Origin: an uncultured Gammaproteobacteria bacterium
GTDB taxonomy: Bacteria; Pseudomonadota; Gammaproteobacteria; Steroidobacterales; UBA11654
DNA length: 51,215 nucleotides
Assembly: GCA_902595845.1 (NCBI GenBank)
Contig: CACJRN010000001.1
Span: forward strand, 83,111 to 134,325
Reading direction: 5' to 3'
Under the pieces are notes generated by a model that saw only the letters and a program-made list of their open reading frames with translations, searched no databases and was not told the origin of the DNA. The position numbers and the translations under genes are program-made. How positions within the stretch are numbered: the first letter of the stretch is position 1; the number at the start of each line of letters is the position of its first letter. Of this stretch, positions 18,042-27,470 are shown piece after piece.

Positions 18042-18752
18042 TTAAGCAGAGCTTTGTTGTCGCTCTGACACCATTGCAACAGCAACAGCAGCAGCCTCAG
18101 CTGAATCTCTGCAGTATCGATCTGCACCTACAGCTTCACCAAATTCTTCATTCAATGGGGCACCTCCGACAAGAACAATATAATCGTCTCTAATGCCCTT
18201 ATTTTTCATTTCATCGATCACCACTTTCATATAAGGCATTGTTGTGGTCAGAAGGGCAGACATTCCCAATATATCTGGCTTGTGTTTTTCCAGCGCCTCA
18301 AAATAATCCTCAACAGAGTTATTGATGCCAATATCGACGACTTCAAAACCTGCTCCTTCGCACATCATGCCAACTAAATTTTTTCCAATGTCATGAATGT
18401 CACCTTTAACTGTCCCAATAACCATTGAGCCAACAGGTTTTGCACCGGTTTCAGCCAATAGAGGTTTAAGTATTTCCATCCCCCCTTTCATTGCATTTGC
18501 AGCCAATAAGACCTCGGGTACAAAAAGGATTCCATCTCTAAAATCAATACCAACAATGGTCATTCCAGCCACAAGCGCCTCATTGAGAACCTTTTCAGCA
18601 GACCAACCACGAGACAGCAAGATGTTCGTGCCTTCCTCTATTTCTTCCTTCAGACCATCATACAAGTCATCGTGCATTTGCTCGACGAGCTCATCATCAG
18701 ATAAGTCTGCTAAGATAATATCTTCTTCATTTTCTATGTATGAGTCACTCAT
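18042..18752 (-). CDS. Corrinoid protein of an MttB-type methyltransferase system (MttC-like)
   Basis: 236 aa. Residues about 17-100 form the helical cap domain (DDELVEQMHDDLYDGL to AANAMKGGMEILKPLL). The cobalamin-binding Rossmann domain follows with GDIHDIGKNLV, giving the D-x-H-x-x-G motif D118, H120 (lower Co ligand) and G123, then GMSALLTTTMPYM and the GGAPLNEEFGEAVGAD motif. It would carry the methyl group from the adjacent MttB-family enzyme to a folate-methylating partner. It lies between the mttB-like and metF-like genes. No corrinoid reactivase is visible in the window. Confidence 0.92.
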   Translation of the reverse strand: MSDSYIENEEDIILADLSDDELVEQMHDDLYDGLKEEIEEGTNILLSRGWSAEKVLNEALVAGMTIVGIDFRDGILFVPEVLLAANAMKGGMEILKPLLAETGAKPVGSMVIGTVKGDIHDIGKNLVGMMCEGAGFEVVDIGINNSVEDYFEALEKHKPDILGMSALLTTTMPYMKVVIDEMKNKGIRDDYIVLVGGAPLNEEFGEAVGADRYCRDSAEAAAVAVAMVSERQQSSA

Positions 18753-18805
18753 AAATTAATTTCATTAATTTGTTTTGATAATTTTCTAATTTTTACTGAA
18801 TTGAA

Positions 18806-20347
18806 TCAATAATCCCTGTCTTCAAATTCAGATTTTCTCTTAGCTATAAACTCAAGTAAAGCTTCATCTATTGCAGGATCCAATTCCGGAGCTTCATATT
18901 CGTTCAGCATCTCTTTCCATTTTGAATTTGCTCGCATTGCAGCATCTAAACTGCCTTCTTCTTCCCATTGCTCAAAGCTATTGTTGTCGGCAATTTCAGA
19001 ACGATAAAAAGCGGATTCAAAATTAGCTTGAGTATGAGCTGCACCGAGGAAGTGTCCACCTGGGCCAATTTCTCTGAATGCATCCATTGCCAAAGAATTT
19101 TCAGATAACTCAACTCCATCAAGAAGTACAGCGACCATTCCCGCTTGATCAGCATCCATGATGAATTTTTCATATCCCATGGCAAGACCGCCTTCTAGCC
19201 ATCCAGCTGTATGCAACATAAAATTAACGCCAGCTAATGCAGATGCTTGCAATGTATTTGCTGATTCATAAGCAGCTTGAGCATCTGGAATTTTTGATGC
19301 ACACAAACCGCCACCACTTCGAAAGGGTACCCCCAATCTTCTGGCCAATGCGCCCACAATTGTCATAACATGACTGGGTTCTGGCGTGCCAAATGTTGGT
19401 GCACCAGATTGCATAGAGACTGCACTTGCAAACGTTCCAAAAATAACGGGCGCTCCTGGTTTGACAAGCTGAATATATGCCATTCCAGCAAGCGCTTCAG
19501 CAAGAATTTGTGTCACTGTCCCAGCTATGGTCACTGGAGACATTGCCCCGGCCAAGATAAAAGGTGAAATCATCGTTGCTTGATTGCTTTCTGCATAGAC
19601 TGTGGCAGCACCGAGCATCGTATCATCAAATGTCAGTGGTGAATTGGCATTGATCAGGCTTGTCAGAACGGTATTTTCCTCAACAAATGTTTCACCAAAA
19701 ACAAGCTTCGCCATTGCGACTGTATCTTCAGCTCTCTCAGGATGTGTGACAGAGCCCATAAAAGGCTTATCACTGTATTTGATATGGCTGTAGATCATAT
19801 CAAAGTGGCGTTTATTGACAGGCACATCAACCGGCTCACATATGGTTCCACCTGAATGATGAAGATTTGGACTCATGTAGGCCAATTTCACGAAATTCTG
19901 AAAATCTTCAAGCGTTGCGTATCTTCGACCTTTGTCTAGATCTCTTACGAATGGTGGCCCATAAGCCGGAACAAGTACCGTATTTCGACCGCCAATGACC
20001 ACATTATTTTTTGGATTTCTCGCATGTTGAGTGTATTCACTTGGAGCATTGGATTGAATGAGCTCTCGACACAATCCTTGTGGAAAGCGAACTCTCTCGC
20101 CATCGATATCCGCACCGGCATTCTTGAATAAATCAAGTGCTCTAGGAAAATCACGGAACTCAATTCCAATCTCCTCAAGAAGAATGTCGGCATTTTTTTC
20201 TATTGATGCAAGACCTTCTTCATCTAAGATCTCAAAATATGGGATTTTACGCTCTATATAAGGACGATAACTTACCGAGCCTTGTTCTCTGGCAGCAACT
20301 TTTCTTTTTCTTCCTCCACCCTGTCTTCTGCGTTTTCTTTCAGGCAT
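18806..20347 (-). CDS. Non-pyrrolysine MttB-superfamily methyltransferase (glycine betaine:corrinoid methyltransferase candidate)
   Basis: 513 aa, full length for the trimethylamine methyltransferase superfamily. The frame runs uninterrupted with no internal TAG, so it lacks pyrrolysine and belongs with MtgB-like enzymes that act on quaternary amines such as glycine betaine. A very basic tail (RKRRRQGGGRKRK) precedes the TIM-barrel part (DILLEEIGIEF, NVVIGGRNTVLVPAYGPPFVRD, FMGSVTHPERAEDT, LAGAMSPVTIAGT, FGTPEP, GHFLGAAHTQANF). Partners flank it: corrinoid protein downstream and dimethylglycine-oxidase-like flavoprotein upstream. Other quaternary amines (carnitine, proline betaine) cannot be excluded, but the flavoprotein neighbour favours glycine betaine. 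Confidence 0.9.
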   Translation of the reverse strand: MPERKRRRQGGGRKRKVAAREQGSVSYRPYIERKIPYFEILDEEGLASIEKNADILLEEIGIEFRDFPRALDLFKNAGADIDGERVRFPQGLCRELIQSNAPSEYTQHARNPKNNVVIGGRNTVLVPAYGPPFVRDLDKGRRYATLEDFQNFVKLAYMSPNLHHSGGTICEPVDVPVNKRHFDMIYSHIKYSDKPFMGSVTHPERAEDTVAMAKLVFGETFVEENTVLTSLINANSPLTFDDTMLGAATVYAESNQATMISPFILAGAMSPVTIAGTVTQILAEALAGMAYIQLVKPGAPVIFGTFASAVSMQSGAPTFGTPEPSHVMTIVGALARRLGVPFRSGGGLCASKIPDAQAAYESANTLQASALAGVNFMLHTAGWLEGGLAMGYEKFIMDADQAGMVAVLLDGVELSENSLAMDAFREIGPGGHFLGAAHTQANFESAFYRSEIADNNSFEQWEEEGSLDAAMRANSKWKEMLNEYEAPELDPAIDEALLEFIAKRKSEFEDRDY

Positions 20348-20370
20348 AAATTTACCTCACCCCAATCAAG

Positions 20371-22965
20371 TTATGATCGAACCTTCTCATTTTTTGGATC
20401 ATAGAGACAGCCTTTTCCAACAATCTCAACGGTCATCGGATAGATTCCATCACCATCTTCATTGAAATATTCCAGTGAAAGTTGTTTACCTGCAATGGCA
20501 ATATTTTTTGGCAAATATCCCATGACAACATGTTTCTTTATTGATGGGCAGTAAGACATGCTCGTAGTGTAGGATCTTCTTCCCTTACTATCTATGGGCA
20601 CTTCACCTGTATCTGGATCAATGATTGGTGAGATACCGACTGGATATCTAGTTCCGTTGCCTGAGACATCGAGATTGTCCAATGTCATGGTACATAAAAT
20701 TGCAGAAGGCTCTTCTTCTCTATGAATCAGGTGTGCTTCCTTTCCATGAAAGTTTGCATCTTTAACTTTAGGCCTATGAACAGCTGATTCACAAGCATTG
20801 TATTCAGTCAATAAGTCTGCCCCTTGAAGCCTAAAGCTCTTCTCCAGTCTTCGGCTATTTGCATAAGTTTCAATACCCACTGGAACAACTCCAACCTCAA
20901 GTAATGAATCATATAGAGCAAGACCATCCTCAGTGTCATTGTCTAGATAAATCTCCCAGCCACTCTCTCCAACATAAGAAATTCGTGCGGCCCAAACATC
21001 AATCGACTTCCCACCAGTTAGATTGAGAGTGAGATGTTTTGCTGCAACAAAAGGAAAATTCTCAATACTGATTTCATTTGGATCTATAAAATGACCCAAT
21101 GCATCTTTAGCCTTAGGCCCCCACAATCCTAAAGTTGCCATGTCATGTGTGCGAATTTTCATGTCAGCATTAAAACCCATATCATCTCTGTAATTACGCA
21201 TTGTGACCCAGTCACGGTTTCCATCAGCACCACCAGTGACAACTCGATATTGGTCTGATCCTAAACGAGAAATAGTTAGGTCTGCATGTACACCACCATC
21301 TTCATCCAAGAAATTGGTGTAAATAATTTTATCTTCAGGTGTATCGCCACCCACTTTTGCAACCGAAAGATCTTCCAGCATCCGCTCTGCATCAGGACCC
21401 TCGACATCAACGATGGCAAAATGAGATAGATTGATCATCCCAGCAGAATCGCTCATGGCTAAATGTTCGGCATTGGCAATTTCATATGGAACATGTCTTC
21501 TGTCCCATTCGTTTTCCCTCACTGGGACTTGTTGTATGTAATGATCCAGTTTTTCACGATTACTCTCATAGGCGAATGCCCGTTCCCATCCTCCAATCTC
21601 ATTCTCAAAGTGACCACCCAGTTCCTTTTCTCTTGCATAAAAAGGACTGACGTATAACTCACGACTGCTGATATAAGGTTCTTTTGGATGGACGGGTGGA
21701 GTATATATGGTTTGAGCGTTTTCAAATGATCTAGATTTCACAAAAGCTTTTTCCTTTTGTGCAGGATAAAATCTCGCGATATCAAAGGAGTGGATATCCA
21801 TCTGTGTTTTGCCATTGGCCATCCATTCAGCACATAATCTGGCACATCCAGGTCCATCTTTTACCCAAACCGCTTCACATAACCAGAAGCCTCTGACTTC
21901 TGGACTCTCACCGATCAAAGACCCACCATCTGGAGTAACAGATAACAAACCATTAAAGGAGCTCCTTTCATCCCAGCCTAATTCAGTGAGTATCGGCGTG
22001 GTTTCAAATGCTTTTTCTAATGGTTCTGCAACCTCCTCAAGATCCAAATACCTCATGGAGTCAGACATCATGGTTTTATCTGGATTACCGATGTCTTCCG
22101 CATCAACCAATCTCGGTTCTTTATCTTCATAAAAGCCCCACTCGAGCATGCCACCGTGGAGTTTGCCAGTATCTCTTACATAAGCAGAGTTACCTTGGTC
22201 TCGCATAAGCGGATAAACGAGAAAATCTTCTGCTTCCTGTGCTTCTGGAAGTGGACCGAAGAATAATAACGGATGCTCAACAGGCATCAGTGGGATTGGA
22301 ACACCTGCCATCTCTCCAACCAATGGACCCCAGATGCCAGATGCAATGACAACTTTGTTTGTCTTGATTGTTCCTTTATCTGTTTTTACAGCGGTGATAC
22401 GACCATTTTCAATCTCAAATCCTGTAGCTGGTGTGTCAGCATATGTTTTAAGTGCACCTTTCTCTTTTGCATGTTCAACTGCAAAACGAACAACATCTTG
22501 TGATCGAGGGGTTACGAGGCCCGCATCTGGATCCCACATTGCTCCTCGAATTGACTCTTCATCCAATAAAGGAAATTTTTCTTTGGCTTCAGCAGCAGAA
22601 ATAAGTCTGACATTGGTACCAAATGCTTTACCTGAAGCTACTTTTCTTTTTAACTCCTCCCAAAGTACATCATCATCTTTACGACATATTTCTAGACCAC
22701 CTTTTTTTAAGAAGAATCCATTGTCATCGTAAAAATTTCGACTGAATGCTGTTGACCAATTGCCAAGTTTGTCGTGAGTTGTGTTGTAGACAAAATCTGA
22801 AGCATGTGCAGTTGAGCCCATATCTGATGGGATCACACTCGACTTTTCTAAGCCTATGATATTCTTTTGCCCTAATTCTGTAAGCCAGTATGCAAGCATA
22901 GATCCAACGATACCACCAACGCCAACAATGACGACTTCTGCATCACTAGGAAATTTAGAGGCCAT
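20371..22965 (-). CDS. Dimethylglycine oxidase/dehydrogenase-like flavoprotein with GcvT folate domain
   Basis: 864 aa, the length of the dimethylglycine/sarcosine oxidase family. The N-terminal DAO-type FAD domain starts EVVIVGVGGIVGSMLAYWL. The motif GSTAHASDF puts His54 where Arthrobacter dimethylglycine oxidase has its covalently flavinylated His (STSHA). From about residue 430 a GcvT-like tetrahydrofolate domain follows (DSAGMINLSHFAIVDVEGPDA, then ISYVGESGWEIYLD and the YPVGISPI/GYLPK C-terminal barrel). It would oxidatively demethylate dimethylglycine and sarcosine, passing formaldehyde to THF. Directly upstream of the mttB-like gene, it would take the MttB product. Confidence 0.88.
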   Translation of the reverse strand: MASKFPSDAEVVIVGVGGIVGSMLAYWLTELGQKNIIGLEKSSVIPSDMGSTAHASDFVYNTTHDKLGNWSTAFSRNFYDDNGFFLKKGGLEICRKDDDVLWEELKRKVASGKAFGTNVRLISAAEAKEKFPLLDEESIRGAMWDPDAGLVTPRSQDVVRFAVEHAKEKGALKTYADTPATGFEIENGRITAVKTDKGTIKTNKVVIASGIWGPLVGEMAGVPIPLMPVEHPLLFFGPLPEAQEAEDFLVYPLMRDQGNSAYVRDTGKLHGGMLEWGFYEDKEPRLVDAEDIGNPDKTMMSDSMRYLDLEEVAEPLEKAFETTPILTELGWDERSSFNGLLSVTPDGGSLIGESPEVRGFWLCEAVWVKDGPGCARLCAEWMANGKTQMDIHSFDIARFYPAQKEKAFVKSRSFENAQTIYTPPVHPKEPYISSRELYVSPFYAREKELGGHFENEIGGWERAFAYESNREKLDHYIQQVPVRENEWDRRHVPYEIANAEHLAMSDSAGMINLSHFAIVDVEGPDAERMLEDLSVAKVGGDTPEDKIIYTNFLDEDGGVHADLTISRLGSDQYRVVTGGADGNRDWVTMRNYRDDMGFNADMKIRTHDMATLGLWGPKAKDALGHFIDPNEISIENFPFVAAKHLTLNLTGGKSIDVWAARISYVGESGWEIYLDNDTEDGLALYDSLLEVGVVPVGIETYANSRRLEKSFRLQGADLLTEYNACESAVHRPKVKDANFHGKEAHLIHREEEPSAILCTMTLDNLDVSGNGTRYPVGISPIIDPDTGEVPIDSKGRRSYTTSMSYCPSIKKHVVMGYLPKNIAIAGKQLSLEYFNEDGDGIYPMTVEIVGKGCLYDPKNEKVRS

Positions 22966-23027
22966 GGGTATCGAAACAATTGGATTCTTTGATCATAACA
23001 AGGATCATCAGACCACTAAATTTTATC

Positions 23028-23060
23028 GGAATCAATCTTTTTTAATTGGAATCAATCTTT
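23028..23060. repeat. Short tandem duplication at the 3' end of the BCCT gene
   Basis: GGAATCAATCTTT occurs at 23028-23040 and 23048-23060, a 20-bp period. The right copy encodes the last residues and stop of the transporter (KIDSN). The left copy lies just past the stop. It looks like replication slippage and has no evident function. Confidence 0.7.
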
Positions 23061-24538
23061 AATTTTTTATATAAGTTTCTTGCAGCAATGCATGCAATTA
23101 ATGCAAAGGGTAGACCAGTTGCAATAACTGATGTCTGAAGTGCTGTCAATCCTCCACCAGACAGGAGAATAATGGCGATTACTCCTAACATAAGCGCCCA
23201 AACTATCCTTGAAAATAATGCTGGAGAATCCTCTCTTGAATCGAGTTTATTTGATGCAGTCATCATTGCACTGACCAATGCTCCAGAATCGGATGATGTT
23301 ACAAAGAAAGTAACGATATTGATTAAAGAAACAACCATAAGAATGCTTGCGCCAGGGTATTGCTCTAAGAATGCAAAAAGTGATGCTGAAATATCTTGAT
23401 TGATTACATTTGAAAGTGATCCAGATGATGTTAATTCCTGATATATTGCTGCATTTCCAAAAACGCTTAACCAGATGAAAACAATCAATGAAGGAAAGAG
23501 CACCACACCAAGAATGAATTCTTTAATCGTTCTTCCATAGGAGATTCTAGCGATAAATAGTCCGACAAAAGGTGACCATGCAAACCACCAACAATAATAA
23601 AAGAGTGTCCAAGCATTTTGCCACTCAGTATCTCTATAAGCATGTACATTGGAAGAAAGGCCGACAAAATTTTGAATATAGGTACCAATATTCTCCAAAA
23701 ATCCATCGAGAATAAATCCAGTAGGCCCTGATAAAAATATCGCAATCAAGAAGAAACCGCATAAAATCATGTTGAATTGCGAAAGTCTTTTTATGCCAGC
23801 ATTTAAACCCAAAATCACACTGATCAGTCCAAGGATTGTAATCAAGATAATAATCCAGAATGTTCCTATCAGTGTTGAACTCGCAATACCTATATATTCA
23901 AGACCTGTGCTGATTTGAGTCGCTCCCAAGCCCAACGATGTAGCAATACCAAATACCGTAGCTAGAATCGCAAAAACATCGACAAACACTCGACTCCAAG
24001 AGCTTTGCAGGCCAACATCTAGGAAGAACGAACTGACCCTAAAAGGTCTTCCTAGATTGAATGCAAAGTAGGCAAAACATAATCCTACAACACCATATAT
24101 GGCCCAAGCATGGAATCCCCAATGAAGATAAGTCAGATTCATTGATAATGTGGCTCGCTCATTGAAAGAGGCTCCATCTTCAAATAGCGCTGTTGAGTTA
24201 AGGTGAAGAATTGGTTCTGCTACTGAGTAAAATATTACTCCAATACCCAGTCCTGCACTAAAAAGCATCGCGATCCAATTGATAAAACTAAATTCTGGAG
24301 TGGCATCAGCTCCGCCCAGTTTAATTTTTCCAAAGCGACTAATTGCCATCCATATACAGAAAATAAGAAAGCCATTTGCACATAAAATGATAAGCCATCC
24401 AAAGTTATTGGCTATAAATGATTGCGTGCTATTAAAAACAATGCTTGCAGCATCAAGATTTACAAGCGTGATTCCCACAAAAGTTGAGATCACTAATATA
24501 GATATAAAGAATCTTCTGTAATCGATACTTTTAAGCAT
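23042..24538 (-). CDS. BCCT-family betaine/carnitine/choline transporter
   Basis: 498 aa from the ATG at 24538; an in-frame TTG at 24577 would add 13 residues before MLKSIDYRRFF and is less likely. About 12 TM helices are present. The substrate-site glycine stretch AGLGIGVIFYSVAEP corresponds to the BetP GxGxG region, and WTLFYYCWWFAWSPFVGLFIARIS is the BCCT signature with aromatic cage tryptophans. The long terminal regulatory tails of osmosensing BetP are absent, suggesting nutrient uptake. First gene of the betaine operon, it would import glycine betaine (or a related quaternary amine) with sodium or protons. Confidence 0.93.
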   Translation of the reverse strand: MLKSIDYRRFFISILVISTFVGITLVNLDAASIVFNSTQSFIANNFGWLIILCANGFLIFCIWMAISRFGKIKLGGADATPEFSFINWIAMLFSAGLGIGVIFYSVAEPILHLNSTALFEDGASFNERATLSMNLTYLHWGFHAWAIYGVVGLCFAYFAFNLGRPFRVSSFFLDVGLQSSWSRVFVDVFAILATVFGIATSLGLGATQISTGLEYIGIASSTLIGTFWIIILITILGLISVILGLNAGIKRLSQFNMILCGFFLIAIFLSGPTGFILDGFLENIGTYIQNFVGLSSNVHAYRDTEWQNAWTLFYYCWWFAWSPFVGLFIARISYGRTIKEFILGVVLFPSLIVFIWLSVFGNAAIYQELTSSGSLSNVINQDISASLFAFLEQYPGASILMVVSLINIVTFFVTSSDSGALVSAMMTASNKLDSREDSPALFSRIVWALMLGVIAIILLSGGGLTALQTSVIATGLPFALIACIAARNLYKKLKIDSN

Positions 24539-24700
24539 GGTGAATTGAGAAAGTTCTTTTTTTAGGCATATTTCCAAGAGAAATGGTTTTCAGACAATCT
24601 ATATCATCTTCAATCTCAGTCAAGCAATTATTCTCATTTACTCATATTGGGCTTAATAAAAGTCATTTTTTTTATCCTGAAACTCATATTATAAGAGGGT

Positions 24701-24749
24701 TTCAAGGCTTTTCTTGAATGAGTTCTATAAATTTCAGGGTAAATATACT
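24701..24749 (+). promoter_or_regulatory. Inverted repeat and candidate -10 in the divergent BCCT/TonB-receptor intergenic region
   Basis: The 262-bp region between the BCCT start and the receptor start holds an exact 6-bp inverted repeat TTCAAG-gctttt-CTTGAA (24701-24718). It also holds a -10-like TATACT (24744-24749) for the rightward receptor gene, without a convincing -35. A GGGG ribosome-binding site lies 8 nt before the receptor ATG. On the minus strand a TATAAT is also present but without a good -35. I see no riboswitch-like conserved fold. Confidence 0.35.
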
Positions 24750-24800
24750 AGACTTATCCGATAATTATTTTTATTTACTCGTCAAAGTGGGGGAAAACTC

Positions 24801-27383
24801 ATGACAAGAAAACAACTTAAGGCTTTAAGAAGAACAAAGGCCATAAAGAAAAAACAAAATATTAGTAAGGCACAATCAGCTGCAACTCTAGTGGCTGCAG
24901 GTGCTGTTTTAGCTACTTCTAATATTAGTGCACAATCAGCAATCGAAGAGATTGTTGTCACATCAAGGAAGAAAGAGGAAACACTTCAAGATGTCCCATT
25001 ACAAGTCCAAACTCTCACAGAGGAAGCGCTTGAGCAATCAGGGATTAATACCTTTGAAGATTACCTCTTGCAATTGCCTGGAGTTACAGCAGGTGGTGGT
25101 TCAGGTCCTGGTCAGAATACTATTTATATTCGTGGCTTGGCATCAACCACTCCTAACCTAACAACAGCAGGAGTTGCAGGACTAGCGCCTAATGTATCAT
25201 TCTACTTGGATGAGCAACCACTTGCTCAGCCAGGAAGAAACCTAGATGTGTATGCAGCAGATGTGGCACGTATTGAGGTTCTTTCGGGTCCCCAAGGAAC
25301 GCTTTTCGGAGCGAGTTCACAGGCGGGTGTTGTTAGATTGATTACCAATAAGCCTAAAATGGGCGTGAGTGAAAGTAATGTTGAATTTGAATACAGATTT
25401 ACACCTGAAGGCGATACAGGAACGAAAGTTGAAGCAATGACAAATATTCCTCTTGGAGAAAGCACTGCTTTGAGAGTTGTTGCCTATATGGATGATAAAG
25501 GTGGTTACATCGATCAAGTCGCTGGTTCTGTTGATGCGAGTGAGTCAGCTCGTTTCAGACCAGCAGGTACCGTGAGAGAGAATGGTCTTCCTGTTTCAGG
25601 ATCCAGAGCTGGCTTCCAAGCTGGCGCTGACCTTTCCGGAGCAAATCTTATTCCAGCGAATGCAATCGTTGAAGAAGATGCGAACGGAGTTGAGTATAAA
25701 GGTTTCAGAGCGTCTCTTGCTCAAGACTTGAGTGATGAATGGAGTGCAAATCTTGTACTTGCTCATCAAACAGTCGATGCAGATGGAGTGTTCTTTGCTG
25801 ATCCGACTTTAGGTGATCTAGAGATTCGCACATACACAGCAAATGAAATCAATGATGAATATGACAACATGAGCTTGACTCTAGAAGGTTTAGTTGGAGA
25901 TCTTGAAGTTGTATATGCTGGAGCCTATACCGATAGAGCAACTGATCAGATGGTCGACTACACGGATTATTTATTCGTAGGTCAGTATCTTCCATATTAC
26001 ATCTGTGATTACTATGTGACTTATACAAAATTTGCACCAGGCAATGTTCCAACTGGAACTTGTGGCGCTCCAAACTTACTTGTTGACTCTACAACGAATA
26101 CAGAAGTAAAAAGTCATGAGATAAGAATCAATACTGATATCAGTGACACTATGTCACTTACAGCAGGTGCTTTCATGAGTGATACTGAACTCACTGAGTT
26201 GAATTTGTTCACTTATCCAAGCTCAGTTGATAATGACATAACTTATGCTTGTAACTATGCTCTGACTGATACATCAGCAACTGGTTCAATCAATAACGCA
26301 TCACCTGGATGGTTCTCAGCTGGACCATTCTGTGAGCCTGTTATTTTCTTCAATGACATTAAGAGAACCGATGAGCAAAAAGGATTCTTTGGAGAGCTTA
26401 ATATTGCATTGAGTGATACATCAGAGTTAACTTTAGGTGCTAGATGGTATGACATTGAAGTTGATTTTGAAGGAAGTGCTAACTCATCATTTTACAATGG
26501 ATTTGGAGCTCCTGATACTCAGCAATTTGGATCTAATCTATCAGCACAGTATGCACCAGGAAATGCAAATGGTTATCCAGACAAAGCATCCACTGATGGT
26601 GTGATTGGTAAAGTGACTTATTCTTGGAATCCAAGTGATGAGGTTATGTATTATGTAACATGGTCTGAAGGGTTTAGGCCAGGTCTTCTAAACAGACCTG
26701 TTGGTAGAACAAGCCCTGATGGATCATATACAGTGCCTCCATCAATTGATTCAGATGAAATCACAAACTATGAGTTTGGTTGGAAAACTGTTCTTATGGA
26801 CGGCCAGCTAAGATTCAATGGTAGTGCTTTCTTTGTTGATATAGAGGGACTTCAATCAACAGTCTTTGACCCAAGTATTGTTAACCTGTTCTTCTCTGAT
26901 AATGCAGCAGATGCCGAAATCACTGGTGTAGAAGGTGACTTTACATACTATGCTGACAAAGAAGGTCTGACAATATCTGGTGCTTTCTCAATGTTAGATA
27001 CTGAAATTACAAAAAAACTGGTACCAACCAATGACGTGGTCGTTGGATCTGAATTGGCATTTGCACCAACATTCCAAGCTAATATGAGAGTTAGACAAGA
27101 ATGGGAGATGGCTGACGGATACACTGGCCATGCTCAGTTACAAGTCACTCACTCTGGTGATAGTTACTCAGACATCATGGAAATGAACAGAGCTGTGCAA
27201 CAACAGTACAGCTATGTAGATATTCGCATAGGTATGAGTAATGGTGAGAGTACCACTGAGTTTTACATCGATAACGTTACAGACGAAAGAGGTGAAATCA
27301 GTAATACCTTCGTATTTGATAGACAGCGTGTGGCATACATAAGGCCAATGACAATGGGTATCAGATATAAAATGAACTTTTAG
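24801..27383 (+). CDS. TonB-dependent receptor with long basic N-terminal leader
   Basis: 860 aa. The signal region is atypical: a Lys/Arg-rich stretch (MTRKQLKALRRTKAIKKKQ) precedes the hydrophobic core (SAATLVAAGAVLATSNISAQ), making a leader of about 45 residues. A TonB-box-like EEIVVTSRKKEETLQDVP follows, then the plug (YLLQLPGVTAGGGSGPGQN, YIRGLAST, VSFYLDEQP, RIEVLSGPQGTLFGASSQAG) and barrel to a terminal Phe. It belongs to the receptor group that is followed by TPR-sulfotransferase genes, as here. A strong hairpin terminator (27409-27432) lies between the two genes. The ligand is unknown. Confidence 0.9.
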   Translation: MTRKQLKALRRTKAIKKKQNISKAQSAATLVAAGAVLATSNISAQSAIEEIVVTSRKKEETLQDVPLQVQTLTEEALEQSGINTFEDYLLQLPGVTAGGGSGPGQNTIYIRGLASTTPNLTTAGVAGLAPNVSFYLDEQPLAQPGRNLDVYAADVARIEVLSGPQGTLFGASSQAGVVRLITNKPKMGVSESNVEFEYRFTPEGDTGTKVEAMTNIPLGESTALRVVAYMDDKGGYIDQVAGSVDASESARFRPAGTVRENGLPVSGSRAGFQAGADLSGANLIPANAIVEEDANGVEYKGFRASLAQDLSDEWSANLVLAHQTVDADGVFFADPTLGDLEIRTYTANEINDEYDNMSLTLEGLVGDLEVVYAGAYTDRATDQMVDYTDYLFVGQYLPYYICDYYVTYTKFAPGNVPTGTCGAPNLLVDSTTNTEVKSHEIRINTDISDTMSLTAGAFMSDTELTELNLFTYPSSVDNDITYACNYALTDTSATGSINNASPGWFSAGPFCEPVIFFNDIKRTDEQKGFFGELNIALSDTSELTLGARWYDIEVDFEGSANSSFYNGFGAPDTQQFGSNLSAQYAPGNANGYPDKASTDGVIGKVTYSWNPSDEVMYYVTWSEGFRPGLLNRPVGRTSPDGSYTVPPSIDSDEITNYEFGWKTVLMDGQLRFNGSAFFVDIEGLQSTVFDPSIVNLFFSDNAADAEITGVEGDFTYYADKEGLTISGAFSMLDTEITKKLVPTNDVVVGSELAFAPTFQANMRVRQEWEMADGYTGHAQLQVTHSGDSYSDIMEMNRAVQQQYSYVDIRIGMSNGESTTEFYIDNVTDERGEISNTFVFDRQRVAYIRPMTMGIRYKMNF

Positions 27384-27408
27384 TTTTTAACAGAAGCTAA
27401 AATTTTAG

Positions 27409-27432
27409 AAAGGGAGCTTAGGCTCCCTTTTT
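27409..27432 (+). terminator. Rho-independent terminator after the TonB receptor
   Basis: An exact 9-bp stem AAAGGGAGC/GCTCCCTTT with loop TTAG (27409-27430) runs directly into further T residues, 26 bp after the receptor stop. It would end or attenuate transcription before the TPR-sulfotransferase gene, keeping receptor mRNA in excess. Confidence 0.85.
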
Positions 27433-27470
27433 AATTGGAGCATGAATTATTTATTTTTACCCAAGAAGAA

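Noticed and set aside
18806-20347. Pyrrolysine-containing trimethylamine methyltransferase
   Set aside because: The reading frame has no internal TAG and no pyl genes are in the window.
24539-24800. Riboswitch (glycine, SAM or cobalamin) before the betaine operon or the TonB receptor
   Set aside because: No recognisable conserved core such as a B12-box or paired glycine aptamer was seen on either strand.
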